Below are positions 35,069 to 44,593 of a stretch of 53,925 bases of DNA, one piece after another. Made by a program: the position numbers and the translations under genes. How positions within the stretch are numbered: position 1 is the first letter of the stretch; every line of letters begins with the position of its first letter. Source of the stretch: Candidatus Stoquefichus massiliensis AP9 (lineage in GTDB: Bacteria; Bacillota_I; Bacilli_A; Erysipelotrichales; Coprobacillaceae); contig NZ_HG005291.1 in assembly GCF_000455285.1 (NCBI RefSeq), positions 145,451-199,375 of the forward strand. Reading direction: 5' to 3'. The notes under the pieces were generated by a model that was not told the DNA's origin, made no database searches, and saw only the letters and a program-made list of their open reading frames with translations.

Positions 35069-36049
35069 CTAAGAAGAATGTCCTCCAAAGATATCAAAGT
35101 CAATACTATCTAATAATGCATCTATCTTTTCAATCTCATAATTGATTAATTTGACATCTTGTGCTTCAAAATTCTCAGTGAGTCTGTTTACTTTTCGACT
35201 TCCTGGAATAGGAACAATAAAATCTTCTTTACATAGCATCCAAGCTAATGATAATTGTGCCATCGTACAGTTTTTCTTTTTTGCCAAATCTTTTAATAAA
35301 CTTAATAGTTTTTCTGCCTTTTGATATCCTTCTTTCTGATATTGAGGCATATTATTTCTAAAATCCCCTTTTTCAAAAGCAGATTGTGGTGTAAATTGTC
35401 CTGATAAGATGCCATTAGCCATAGGTGAAAAAGCAACATATGTGATACCTAATTCAGCACATACTGGGAATAGATTTTCATGCCATCTTGCCATCATGGA
35501 ATATCTATTTTGAATCGCTGTTACTGGACAAACCGCATGAGCCCTTCGTAAATAATCTTCATCGGTTTCCGAAATACCCCATGCTTTGATTTTTCCTTCT
35601 TCTATAAGTTCCTTCATAACTTGTGCAACGACTTCTGGTTCAACATTTGGATCAATTCTATGCTGATAATATAAATCAATATAATTTGTCTGTAATTTTT
35701 TGAGACTTCCTTCTATTGATTCACGTATTTTCTTAGGAGAACTATCTAATTCTAAATGATCACCTTTATGTTCAACGCCAAACTTTGTTGCAATTATGAC
35801 TTGATTTCTCACGTCTTTTAATGCGGTACCAACAAGTTCTTCGTTATAAGAAATACTTCCATCAGCATTTTCACCAGTATAGCACTCTGCTGTATCAAAA
35901 AAGTTATATCCCATTTCATAAGCTTGCCTTATCGTTTGAATTACTGTTTCCTTATCTTGTGCCAATCCATAAGCATGTGAAAAGCCCATACATCCAAGCC
36001 CCACAGGGCGAACATACATATCTGTTTTTCCTAATCGTCTTTTTTCCAT
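35069..36049 (-). CDS. Aldo/keto reductase (YajO/Tas-like)
   Basis: A 326-residue NADPH-dependent oxidoreductase with a TIM barrel. The catalytic tetrad is visible: Asp and Tyr in FFDTAECY, Lys in IATKFG, His in LYYQHRID. The cofactor end reads IPIPGSRKVNRLTENF. It belongs to a different subgroup from the three reductases upstream. Nine bases separate it from the broken flavodoxin gene before it. The carbonyl substrate is unknown. Confidence 0.93.
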   Translation of the reverse strand: MEKRRLGKTDMYVRPVGLGCMGFSHAYGLAQDKETVIQTIRQAYEMGYNFFDTAECYTGENADGSISYNEELVGTALKDVRNQVIIATKFGVEHKGDHLELDSSPKKIRESIEGSLKKLQTNYIDLYYQHRIDPNVEPEVVAQVMKELIEEGKIKAWGISETDEDYLRRAHAVCPVTAIQNRYSMMARWHENLFPVCAELGITYVAFSPMANGILSGQFTPQSAFEKGDFRNNMPQYQKEGYQKAEKLLSLLKDLAKKKNCTMAQLSLAWMLCKEDFIVPIPGSRKVNRLTENFEAQDVKLINYEIEKIDALLDSIDFDIFGGHSS

Positions 36050-36058
36050 AACTATATC

Positions 36059-36474
36059 CTATTTTGTAATCATACCTTTGTAGTTCATACCATACAATGA
36101 TGCAAAACGTTTCATTGTATAATCACCAGCTTCTAATTGTTGTAGAGTCGGTGCATATCCCTGAAAGATAAAATACATGTCCTTTCCTTTTCATAAACTC
36201 TCACTCACATGATTATAAAATCTATCTAATAAATTACGAATAGCACCAGACATACTATGCCAGTATAATGGTGAACCAATGATTATTGTATCAGCCTGAC
36301 TCATTTTTAAAACAACTTCATCAAACTGATCATCCTCAAAATTCTGTCCATAACTATAAATCTTATAATCAACAAGATCTAATGCTCATAATCTTTATCT
36401 TTTAAAAAACTTTCTGCTAATTTCACTGTATTCCCATTTTTATGAGGACTACCATTAATAAATAAGATACTCAT
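36059..36474 (-). pseudogene. Flavodoxin-like NAD(P)H oxidoreductase, frameshifted
   Basis: The ATG at 36474 reads SILFINGSPHKNGNTVKLAE, the flavin loop, then shifts frame near 36386, where one base appears to be lost. The next frame reads LDLVDYKIYSYGQNFEDD, then IIIGSPLYWHSMSGAIRNLL and a TGA at 36194-36192. The same frame then continues KGKDMYFIFQGYAPTLQQLE to a stop at 36059. So there are two lesions. The intact protein would have been about 138 residues. Its place inside the redox operon with 10-base gaps shows it was once a working member. Confidence 0.85.
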
Positions 36475-36484
36475 TTTTCTCTCC

Positions 36485-37354
36485 TTAATCATGTATTTTC
36501 TTGTTAAGAACCATTCTCACAAAATCAGGTTCAAAATGTTTGGCTCTTGTTCCTGAATAACCCATATCTAATGCAGATATCTTATTCATTTCTTCATCAT
36601 TTAATACAAAATCAAAAACATCAATATTTTCAATCATTCTTTCAATATGGGTTGTTTTAGGAATCACAACAACACCTCTTTGAATATTCCATCTTAAGAG
36701 TACCTGTCCAACTGTTTTCTGATATTTATTAGCAATTGATATTAACATCTCATCCTCAAAAGGATTATATCTGCCACCACCAAGTGGTGCCCAAGCTTCA
36801 GCAATCACTCCATAATAATTCATTGTTTCAAGTGCCTGCTCCTGTGTGAAATAAGGATGCAATTCAACTTGATTGACCATTGGTTTGATGTCTACAATTT
36901 CACAGAAATTTGTTAAGATATTGGGATAAAAATTAGAAACACCAATTGCCTTTAACTTACCTTCACGAAAAGCATCTTCCATCGCACGCCACGCTGCAAA
37001 ATAATCACCTATAGCTTGATGAAGCAAGTATAAATCAAAATATTCCAATCCACTCTTTTGTAATGAATTGTCTATTCCCTGCTTCGCATCTTCGTAAGTA
37101 CGCATATCCTGTACCCAAAGTTTAGATGTAATAAATAATTCTTCTCTTGTACAAATACCATCCTTTATTGCCTGTTTGACTGCTAATCCAACAGCATCTT
37201 CATTCATATAAGAAGCTGCTGTATCAATTAAGCGGTAACCAGCTTTGATTGCCTGATAAACACTTTCCTGACATTCTTTTTTATCTGGTACTTGAAATAC
37301 CCCTAATCCTAAAATCGGCATTTTTAATTGATGGCTTAAAGTCACATATTCCAT
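36485..37354 (-). CDS. Aldo/keto reductase (AKR5-like), copy 3
   Basis: A 289-residue reductase. The tetrad is Asp and Tyr in RLIDTAASYMNE, Lys in ITSKLWVQD, and His in [19 protein letters not shown] and VVIPKTTHIERM complete the AKR pattern. It is paralogous to the two genes upstream and like them resembles 2,5-diketo-D-gluconate reductases. It lies 21 bases after copy 2. NADPH dependence is assumed from the family. Confidence 0.93.
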   Translation of the reverse strand: MEYVTLSHQLKMPILGLGVFQVPDKKECQESVYQAIKAGYRLIDTAASYMNEDAVGLAVKQAIKDGICTREELFITSKLWVQDMRTYEDAKQGIDNSLQKSGLEYFDLYLLHQAIGDYFAAWRAMEDAFREGKLKAIGVSNFYPNILTNFCEIVDIKPMVNQVELHPYFTQEQALETMNYYGVIAEAWAPLGGGRYNPFEDEMLISIANKYQKTVGQVLLRWNIQRGVVVIPKTTHIERMIENIDVFDFVLNDEEMNKISALDMGYSGTRAKHFEPDFVRMVLNKKIHD

Positions 37355-37375
37355 AAATATTTTCTCCTTGTTCTT

Positions 37376-38233
<858 letters not shown>

Positions 38234-38236
38234 CTA

Positions 38237-39085
38237 TTAATCATGTATTTTTAATCCCATTAATCTTGTTTCATTGGCTGGATCTTCAGGATTGTGTGTT
38301 GCTTTTCCAGTATCCAATGCTTCCATAGCTTTCATTTCATCATCTGTTAATTCAAAATCAAAGATTTCAATATTACCTTTCATTCTTTCTGGATTGGTTG
38401 ATTTAGGTAATGAAATAACACCTTCCTGATAAATCCATCTTAATATAATCTGTCCAGCATTTTTATGATATTTCTTTGCTAAAGATATGATTGTATCATT
38501 TTCCAGTAAATCTTTATTCCCATGTCCTAATGGATACCACGCTTCTAATCTGATATTGTTTTCAGCCATGACTTTTCTTAATTCTCTTTGTTGAGTAAAG
38601 GGATTAAATTCAACCTGATTCACAACTGGCATCGTTTTCATTCCATCTTTAAACTTATTCCATAAGTTCACAGTCATATTAGAAATACCAATAGATTTAA
38701 TCTTTCCAGCTATTAATGCTTCTTCTAACGCTTTCCATGCGCCTAAGTAATCACCATAAGGCTGATGTAATAGATATAAATCAATATAATTAACATCTAA
38801 TGCTTTTAAAGAGTTTTCAATTCCTTTCTTCGCATTTTCATAACCATAATCCTGTAACCATAATTTAGATGTAATATAAATGTCTTTTCTATCAATACCA
38901 CTCTCTTTAATGGCTTTTCCCACATCACATTCATTCATATAACCAGCCGCTGTATCAATATGGCGATAACCGGCTTTTAATGCTGCTAATGTTGCTTCAT
39001 AAGTTGGTCCATTATTAGGAATCATAAAGACTCCAAATCCTACTGCTGGTATCAATTCTCCATTATTCAGTTGAAATGTTTTCAT
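38237..39085 (-). CDS. Aldo/keto reductase (AKR5-like), copy 1
   Basis: A 282-residue reductase and first gene of the redox operon. The tetrad is Asp and Tyr in HIDTAAGYMNECD, Lys in ITSKLWLQDYG, and His in LYLLHQPYGDY. AAGGAG-type ribosome site before the ATG. A promoter and a 34-bp element shared with the LysR gene at 43733 lie 50-80 bases upstream, so LysR control is likely. Natural substrates may be sugars, quinones or reactive aldehydes. Confidence 0.93.
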   Translation of the reverse strand: MKTFQLNNGELIPAVGFGVFMIPNNGPTYEATLAALKAGYRHIDTAAGYMNECDVGKAIKESGIDRKDIYITSKLWLQDYGYENAKKGIENSLKALDVNYIDLYLLHQPYGDYLGAWKALEEALIAGKIKSIGISNMTVNLWNKFKDGMKTMPVVNQVEFNPFTQQRELRKVMAENNIRLEAWYPLGHGNKDLLENDTIISLAKKYHKNAGQIILRWIYQEGVISLPKSTNPERMKGNIEIFDFELTDDEMKAMEALDTGKATHNPEDPANETRLMGLKIHD

Positions 39086-39134
39086 AGTCTGTTCTCCTTT
39101 TTTTCTACACTTTTATTTTATCTTTGTCCTTATG

Positions 39135-39168
39135 AAAAGTACAATAACAATACTGCAATCTGCTATAA
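39135..39168. promoter_or_regulatory. LysR-type element upstream of the redox operon
   Basis: AAAAGTACAATAACAATA then CTGCAATCTGCTATAA. It is the same as 43668-43701 at 30 of 34 positions. On the minus strand its TTGTAC could serve as -35 with TAAAAT 18 bases later as -10, for the first aldo/keto reductase gene. Confidence 0.7.
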
Positions 39169-39190
39169 CAAAAACAGATAGTCAGATTTT

Positions 39191-39427
39191 CTATCCATAA
39201 AATGATATCTTATGGCATACACAAACGAATACTTCATGCTGTTGATTTTGACTATAATCATGCATAAGTTTTGTCAATAAATTGATCTGATAGTCGTATA
39301 ATTCCAATAAAAGAATGACTTGATTTTCATTATCAAATTCTATTGGATGATAGTTATTGACTTTGAGAATATGAATGATATCATCCTTTTGTAATATTTG
39401 ACAATTGATTAATACTTTTTGCATCAT
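39191..39427 (-). CDS. Hypothetical 78-residue protein overlapping the MFS gene
   Basis: A small soluble protein starting MMQKVLINCQILQKDDI. I do not recognise it. It has a strong ribosome site (GAGAGGAGGTGTGA) that lies inside the end of the upstream MFS gene, and the reading frames overlap by 47 bases. That ribosome site is the main reason to believe it is real. It is 105 bases beyond the start of the divergent-lying redox operon, and no terminator is seen between. Confidence 0.6.
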   Translation of the reverse strand: MMQKVLINCQILQKDDIIHILKVNNYHPIEFDNENQVILLLELYDYQINLLTKLMHDYSQNQQHEVFVCVCHKISFYG

Positions 39428-40619
39428 TCACACCTCCTCTCATTCTTTGCTTTTTGAATATTTGAATAGTAACAACCACTCCTACAATCAAAGCCAAGAT
39501 CATAAATCCTATTCCGTCTACATAAAAAATCCCTCTTAAATCTTGTGTCCATGACAATTTTTGAATCAGCATACTGCCATAAGGTGCAAAAGCACTTCCC
39601 AAATTATAAGCTACCAATAGTAGTGAAGTTGCTAGTGTAGGATTTTTTAAATGTGAGCTATTCACAATATCTGTCAGACAAGGCATCATAACCCTAAATC
39701 CAAATCCGACCAAAAATCCTCCTAATACACTCATCCAAACTGTATGAGATAAACCAATTATTATCATCGCTATCGCTGTGATGATAAATCCTACTGATAA
39801 AATATAATTTTTTAAAATCTTATAGAGTTTTCCAAACAAGAATCCTGAGATCATTGATCCTAAACTAAGCAACATAATGACCATACTTGCATCACTTGCA
39901 TATCCATACCCTTCTTCTACCATTAAACTAGAAACTTTAATTCCCATTGTCATATTAAGAGTTGCGCCTATTACTATTAAAATCATAAAAACAAAAACTT
40001 TTGAAAAACGACCATATTGATGAGTGGTATCTTTTTGAACATTGCTTTCAAATTTCTGCAAGATATCTTTTGTTTCTACCTGTGGTATGACCTTTAAAAA
40101 GAAGAAAAAGACAGGAATAGCTATAGCATAAGCAAGAAAAGGTGCTTGCCAATTCACATTCATGAATCGACCCGCAATGTATGTAATCATCATACCTCCT
40201 AAACCACCTAACGCTTCATGATACCCAATAAGAGTTGTTCTTTCATCACCATCATAGAAATAGCTGATTAATGTAATAAGCAACGAATTAAATAATCCAA
40301 TACCGAATCCTAAACATGCCCTCGATAGAAGCACGATATAAAAATGATTCACAAACACAGGAACAATTCCTGATACAGCAACAATACCAATCCCCAACAT
40401 AATTGTCTCCTTATATCCTAACTTTTTCGCAATTATCCCACTTGTCAAAACAGATATCATTAAAAACAATGATGGAACTGTTGTAATCATTTCGACCAAT
40501 GAAAGTGATATATCAGGAAACGCCTCTTTCATCATTGGAATATTAGCATTGATTGCTGGTGCAATTGTGACCAGCATTGACACTGATAACAATGCCATTT
40601 TTAATAATTTATTTTTCAT
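39381..40619 (-). CDS. Major facilitator superfamily transporter
   Basis: A 412-residue protein with about twelve membrane helices. The first (MALLSVSMLVTIAPAINANIP) resembles sugar/drug antiporter MFS proteins, and ITLISYFYDGDERTTLIG with GYHEALGGLGG lies in the loop region. Substrate is unknown; efflux of small toxic compounds is a common role. The ribosome site AAGGAGGAATACAA precedes the ATG. A terminator separates it from the LysR gene upstream, and a weak promoter (TTCTCA, 17 bases, TATACT) lies between. Confidence 0.88.
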   Translation of the reverse strand: MKNKLLKMALLSVSMLVTIAPAINANIPMMKEAFPDISLSLVEMITTVPSLFLMISVLTSGIIAKKLGYKETIMLGIGIVAVSGIVPVFVNHFYIVLLSRACLGFGIGLFNSLLITLISYFYDGDERTTLIGYHEALGGLGGMMITYIAGRFMNVNWQAPFLAYAIAIPVFFFFLKVIPQVETKDILQKFESNVQKDTTHQYGRFSKVFVFMILIVIGATLNMTMGIKVSSLMVEEGYGYASDASMVIMLLSLGSMISGFLFGKLYKILKNYILSVGFIITAIAMIIIGLSHTVWMSVLGGFLVGFGFRVMMPCLTDIVNSSHLKNPTLATSLLLVAYNLGSAFAPYGSMLIQKLSWTQDLRGIFYVDGIGFMILALIVGVVVTIQIFKKQRMRGGVNDAKSINQLSNITKG

Positions 40620-40648
40620 TTGTATTCCTCCTTACATCTACAGTATAT

Positions 40649-40683
40649 AAAAAACAGAGAATCTTGAGAATTCTCTGTTTTTT
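40649..40683 (-). terminator. Terminator after the first LysR gene
   Basis: AAAAAACAGAGAAT pairs perfectly with ATTCTCTGTTTTTT around a 7-base loop. It works in either direction and separates the LysR gene from the MFS gene. Confidence 0.8.
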
Positions 40684-40712
40684 CATAGGTATGAACCTTT
40701 GGGTTATAACTC

Positions 40713-41588
40713 TCATTGTTCAATAGCATCTAAAAACAATTGAACTTCATGACTCGGATGAGGTGAATACATAATACCAAAAGGAATCACATAATCCCAC
40801 TCAATAGGAATGATTTTTAACATAGGATGGATATTTTTCCATTCAGGCATTGCCAACATGAGCTTACTTTCATTCACGCAACGATTAAAGACGTCCATAT
40901 TAAAAAAGGATATATCTTCTATTTGAATGGCAGAATGGTTTTTAAGCAAATCTGCTCTGATGATATCAAAATCATCAAAATAATGATGCTGTAGTAAAAA
41001 TATTGTTTCATGATATAAATCTTCAATAGTTAATTTATCATGAGCTGCCAATTTATGATTTCTAGGAACAGCACAACATACTGGAGTATGATAGAGAAGC
41101 ATAGCAGCACATCTTCTTTCTTCTAATAAATTTGAACTGTAAATACCTGCCACCATATCAATATTCACTCCAAAGTTTTTCATGATTTCTCTTGCATTAT
41201 CTGGTGTATTTTCAAAGGAAATTAATTCAAATTTTAACTGTGGATATATTTTTTGAACTTTATCCCATAATGAGATGAGATATTCAACAGGTGTTGTAAA
41301 AGAAACACCAATTCTTAAAGTTTTTTGGGGATTAAAGTGCTTTGCTCTTGCAATTGCATCTTTAGAATATTGAATGATATACAAGGCATCGTGATAGAGT
41401 GACTGACCAGCTGGTGTTAATTGAAGTCCTCTATGTGTCCGTTCAAACAAATGCAAACCTAAGTTTGATTCTAGTAAATTCATTTGTTTCATCACTGCAT
41501 TGGGTGATACATAAAGTTTCTCTGATGCTTTATTAAAACTACCAGCATCTGCAACTGCAATAAATGTATCTAGTTGTGGATTATACAT
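40713..41588 (-). CDS. LysR-family transcriptional regulator
   Basis: A 291-residue regulator. The N-terminal winged helix (about 1-60) reads LDTFIAVADAGSFNKASEKLYVSPNAVMKQMNLLE, and the rest is a periplasmic-binding-like effector domain. The start at 41588 follows AAGGAG; upstream starts at 41639 lack a ribosome site. The MFS gene and the 78-residue gene behind it are the nearest candidates for control. The effector is unknown. It is only distantly like the second LysR at 43733. Confidence 0.92.
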   Translation of the reverse strand: MYNPQLDTFIAVADAGSFNKASEKLYVSPNAVMKQMNLLESNLGLHLFERTHRGLQLTPAGQSLYHDALYIIQYSKDAIARAKHFNPQKTLRIGVSFTTPVEYLISLWDKVQKIYPQLKFELISFENTPDNAREIMKNFGVNIDMVAGIYSSNLLEERRCAAMLLYHTPVCCAVPRNHKLAAHDKLTIEDLYHETIFLLQHHYFDDFDIIRADLLKNHSAIQIEDISFFNMDVFNRCVNESKLMLAMPEWKNIHPMLKIIPIEWDYVIPFGIMYSPHPSHEVQLFLDAIEQ

Positions 41589-41665
41589 ACTGACATGCTC
41601 CTTCCCAAATAAAAACAACTGCATATGAATATTCATCATATGGAGAACTCAAAAATATAATGAAA

Positions 41666-43036
41666 TTACTCAGTTTTGACTCCCTTGATATATGGATTAT
41701 GATAAAATGAATACACAAGCTGTATGCACATAATACACCAGATAGCTGGTTCACAGAATATAACTGCCATATACTGAAATTGAGGAATGAATACAAAAAC
41801 AAAGATAATCTTTCCAATGAACTCAATTACACTTGATATAAGTGGTAATAATTTTTGTCCAATTCCTTGAAGGGCATAACGTGTTTGCATCAAAATTCCT
41901 AACACAGCATAAAATGGTCCCACAATTTGCAAATATAATGTTCCATTATCTAAAACAATAGCTTCACTTGATCCAGAAATGAGTTGTACTAACGAACTAC
42001 CAAAAAGGAGAATAATCACAGTAACCACAATAGCAGCAATCACATCATAAATATAAGCATATTTCAAAGCTTTTTTAATACGTTCTTTTTGATTTGCACC
42101 TTTATTTTGAGAAACAAAAGTAGAAATCCCTAATGCCATTGCAATAAAAGGCATATTAAAGAACATGTATAACTTTCTCGCAGCTGTGTGTCCAGCAATA
42201 ATTAAATAACCTAAGTTATTGATTCCATATTGTAATATCACTGAACCCGCTGAAACAATACAGCTCATCAATCCCATTGAAAAACCTTGTCCTAATAGTT
42301 CTCTATAGAGATCTTTATCCATTTGAAAATGTTTCTTTTCAGGTAATAAAACACGTGTTTTTTTGATGATATAAATGATGCATAAAATAACTGATATTCC
42401 TTGTGAAATAACCGTAGCAACTGCTGCTCCTCTAATCCCCATTTGAAATTGAGTAATAAAAAGAATATCTAAACCTACATTTAATACTGATGAAATAATC
42501 AAAAATATAAGTGGCATCATACTATTCCCAATAGCTCTTAATAACCCAGCACATAAGTTATAAGCAAACATTACAATAATAAACAAAACAATAAAGAAAA
42601 TATAACTGTACGCTTCATCAATAATTTCAATTGGTGTATTCAATATATTCAATAATGGTCTTAAAAAAACAAGACCAATAAGCGTTAAAACAACAGAAAC
42701 AATAATACCTATCACAATCGAACTGGCAACTGATTTCTTTAATAATGTTTCATCTTTCGATCCATAACTTCGTGCAGTCACAATTGATAACCCATTGCCA
42801 ATTCCTAATGCAAAACCAACCAGTAAATCATAAATTGCTGCACATGAACCAATTGCTGCCAAAGACACATCACCTAAGTATTGCCCAACGATCATTGTAT
42901 CAACAGTGTTATATAATTGTTGGAAAATATTAGATATCAATAATGGGATAGCAAAGATAACCAATGATTTAAATATGGGGCCATGAATTAAATCAACATC
43001 AAAATTCACAAATTTCTTTTTTTGAATATCCATCAT
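41666..43036 (-). CDS. MATE-family multidrug efflux transporter
   Basis: A 456-residue protein with about twelve membrane helices in two halves. MATE features are PLLISNIFQQLYNTVDTMIVG in helix 1, the loop GNGLSIVTARSYGSKD, and the second-half repeat with SKGANQ-like SQNKGANQKERI. It exports cationic drugs or metabolites in exchange for Na+ or H+. It starts 4 bases after the stop of the histidine phosphatase gene, with a weak ribosome site, so translation is probably coupled. Confidence 0.93.
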   Translation of the reverse strand: MMDIQKKKFVNFDVDLIHGPIFKSLVIFAIPLLISNIFQQLYNTVDTMIVGQYLGDVSLAAIGSCAAIYDLLVGFALGIGNGLSIVTARSYGSKDETLLKKSVASSIVIGIIVSVVLTLIGLVFLRPLLNILNTPIEIIDEAYSYIFFIVLFIIVMFAYNLCAGLLRAIGNSMMPLIFLIISSVLNVGLDILFITQFQMGIRGAAVATVISQGISVILCIIYIIKKTRVLLPEKKHFQMDKDLYRELLGQGFSMGLMSCIVSAGSVILQYGINNLGYLIIAGHTAARKLYMFFNMPFIAMALGISTFVSQNKGANQKERIKKALKYAYIYDVIAAIVVTVIILLFGSSLVQLISGSSEAIVLDNGTLYLQIVGPFYAVLGILMQTRYALQGIGQKLLPLISSVIEFIGKIIFVFVFIPQFQYMAVIFCEPAIWCIMCIQLVYSFYHNPYIKGVKTE

Positions 43037-43040
43037 CCAT

Positions 43041-43622
43041 CTATTCCGTTACATTCTTGTTATAGAGTTCTACTAATGTGAAGATCCCATTTTCATATTC
43101 AAACTTTAAAATACAGCAATTATAAAATCTTTCTTTTTTAAGAACCTTAGCATACTGTTCAAATGCACGATAAAACTGCGCACATGCAGCTCCATGAGAA
43201 ACAGCTAAAACAACTTTATGATCATCTTGATTCATAATATCAGTTAATGTTTTCACCATTCTTTCTCTTAATTCCATCTCACTATCACCACCAAATTGTT
43301 TAAAGAAATCACCATAAGGTAGTTTTGGATTTAAACATTCATCTTTTCCTTCAAATGCTCCAAAGTTCCATTCCTTTAAACCTTTGACTCTTGTATAAGG
43401 CATTTTCCCATCTGTGACAATTTCTAAAGTATCGCAGGCTCTTTCTGAAGTTGATGAATAAGCGTGATCAAAAGTAATCTGATTATCTTTAAAGTATTCA
43501 CTTGCAATCTTTGCTTGTTTGATACCAAGTTGTGTTAATGGGGCATCACACCATCCTTGAATTTTATGCTGTAAATTAAATAATGTCTGTCCATGTCTCA
43601 TTAAATATAATGTTTTTTTCAT
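43041..43622 (-). CDS. Histidine phosphatase (phosphoglycerate mutase-like)
   Basis: A 193-residue enzyme. The phospho-acceptor motif is LMRHGQTLFN at the N-terminus, the second catalytic histidine is in AVSHGAACAQF, and the glutamate is in LKEWNFGAFEG. These are broad-specificity phosphatases of the cofactor-dependent mutase superfamily. It is the first gene of a two-gene operon with the MATE transporter and diverges from the LysR gene at 43733. Confidence 0.92.
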   Translation of the reverse strand: MKKTLYLMRHGQTLFNLQHKIQGWCDAPLTQLGIKQAKIASEYFKDNQITFDHAYSSTSERACDTLEIVTDGKMPYTRVKGLKEWNFGAFEGKDECLNPKLPYGDFFKQFGGDSEMELRERMVKTLTDIMNQDDHKVVLAVSHGAACAQFYRAFEQYAKVLKKERFYNCCILKFEYENGIFTLVELYNKNVTE

Positions 43623-43667
43623 AATTATTATTCTCCTTTACACATCCATTTTACTCAATTATATTAA

Positions 43668-43701
43668 AAAAGTACAATATTAATATTGAAATCTGCTATA
43701 A
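43668..43701. promoter_or_regulatory. LysR-type element between the phosphatase and LysR genes
   Basis: Contains the perfect 14-bp palindrome CAATATTAATATTG (43675-43688) and the -10 element TATAAT of the LysR gene at its end. It matches 39135-39168 at 30 of 34 positions. Confidence 0.7.
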
Positions 43702-43732
43702 TGAATATGAATAGTGAAAGGAGATGATTATC

Positions 43733-44578
43733 ATGATTGAACTTGAACAATTAGTCCATCTGATTGCCTTTAATGAGCACAAAACATTATCCAATGCAGC
43801 TAAATCCTTGCATATTTCTCAGCCTGTGTTGACACGTTCTATGCAAAAATTAGAAGATGAACTTGATTTAATACTATTTGAAAGAACAAAAAACCGTATT
43901 AGTTTAAATGCAACAGGATTGCTGGCTATCGAACATGCCAAGAGAATTATCAATGATACTGACAATATGAAAAGACAACTCAAAGAATTTGATAGAAAGC
44001 AACATACTATTTCTATTGGATCCTGTGCTCCTGCTCCTCAAAATTATCTTAATCAAAAAGTTTCACGTTTTTATCCTGATAAAACGATTTCTAGTGAAAT
44101 CAAAGATATGGAAATTCTTCTTAAAGGTTTAAAAGAGAATACATATACTTTTATTATTACACCTTATGAAATAGATAATGAAACAATTGAGAGTATTCCT
44201 TTTATGGAAGAACAGCTTTTCTTTTCATTACCTTATGATCATCCTCTTGCAAAGAAAAAATCCATTTCATTAAAAGAAATGGATGGAGGTCGTATGTTAT
44301 TGATGTCTAATATTGGTTTTTGGAATCAAATGCATCAAGAAACAATGCCTCATACAAAATTCTTGATTCAACAAGATCGCAGTGTTTTCTATGATCTCAT
44401 TGAATTATCATCTTTACCTTCTTTCACATCAGATTATAGTATGAAATATGATGGTATTCCACCTAATAGAGCTATTGTTCCTATTACCGACCAACAAGCT
44501 CACGCTATGTTTTATTGTTGTTATTTAAAAGAAAAAGAATCAACATTTAAATCATTTCTCTATACATTAAATAAATAA
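43733..44578 (+). CDS. LysR-family transcriptional regulator (putative redox-operon activator)
   Basis: A 281-residue regulator: the N-terminal helix-turn-helix reads LVHLIAFNEHKTLSNAAKSLHISQPVLTRSMQKLE, and the effector domain ends at the C-terminus. The start at 43733 follows AAAGGAGATGATTATC; the ATG at 43724 overlaps the ribosome site. The element at 43668-43701 upstream recurs before the aldo/keto reductase operon, so I infer that this protein regulates itself, the phosphatase-MATE pair and the redox operon. The inducer is unknown, with electrophile or redox stress a reasonable guess. Confidence 0.92.
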   Translation: MIELEQLVHLIAFNEHKTLSNAAKSLHISQPVLTRSMQKLEDELDLILFERTKNRISLNATGLLAIEHAKRIINDTDNMKRQLKEFDRKQHTISIGSCAPAPQNYLNQKVSRFYPDKTISSEIKDMEILLKGLKENTYTFIITPYEIDNETIESIPFMEEQLFFSLPYDHPLAKKKSISLKEMDGGRMLLMSNIGFWNQMHQETMPHTKFLIQQDRSVFYDLIELSSLPSFTSDYSMKYDGIPPNRAIVPITDQQAHAMFYCCYLKEKESTFKSFLYTLNK

Positions 44579-44593
44579 TTCATGACACTTGGT

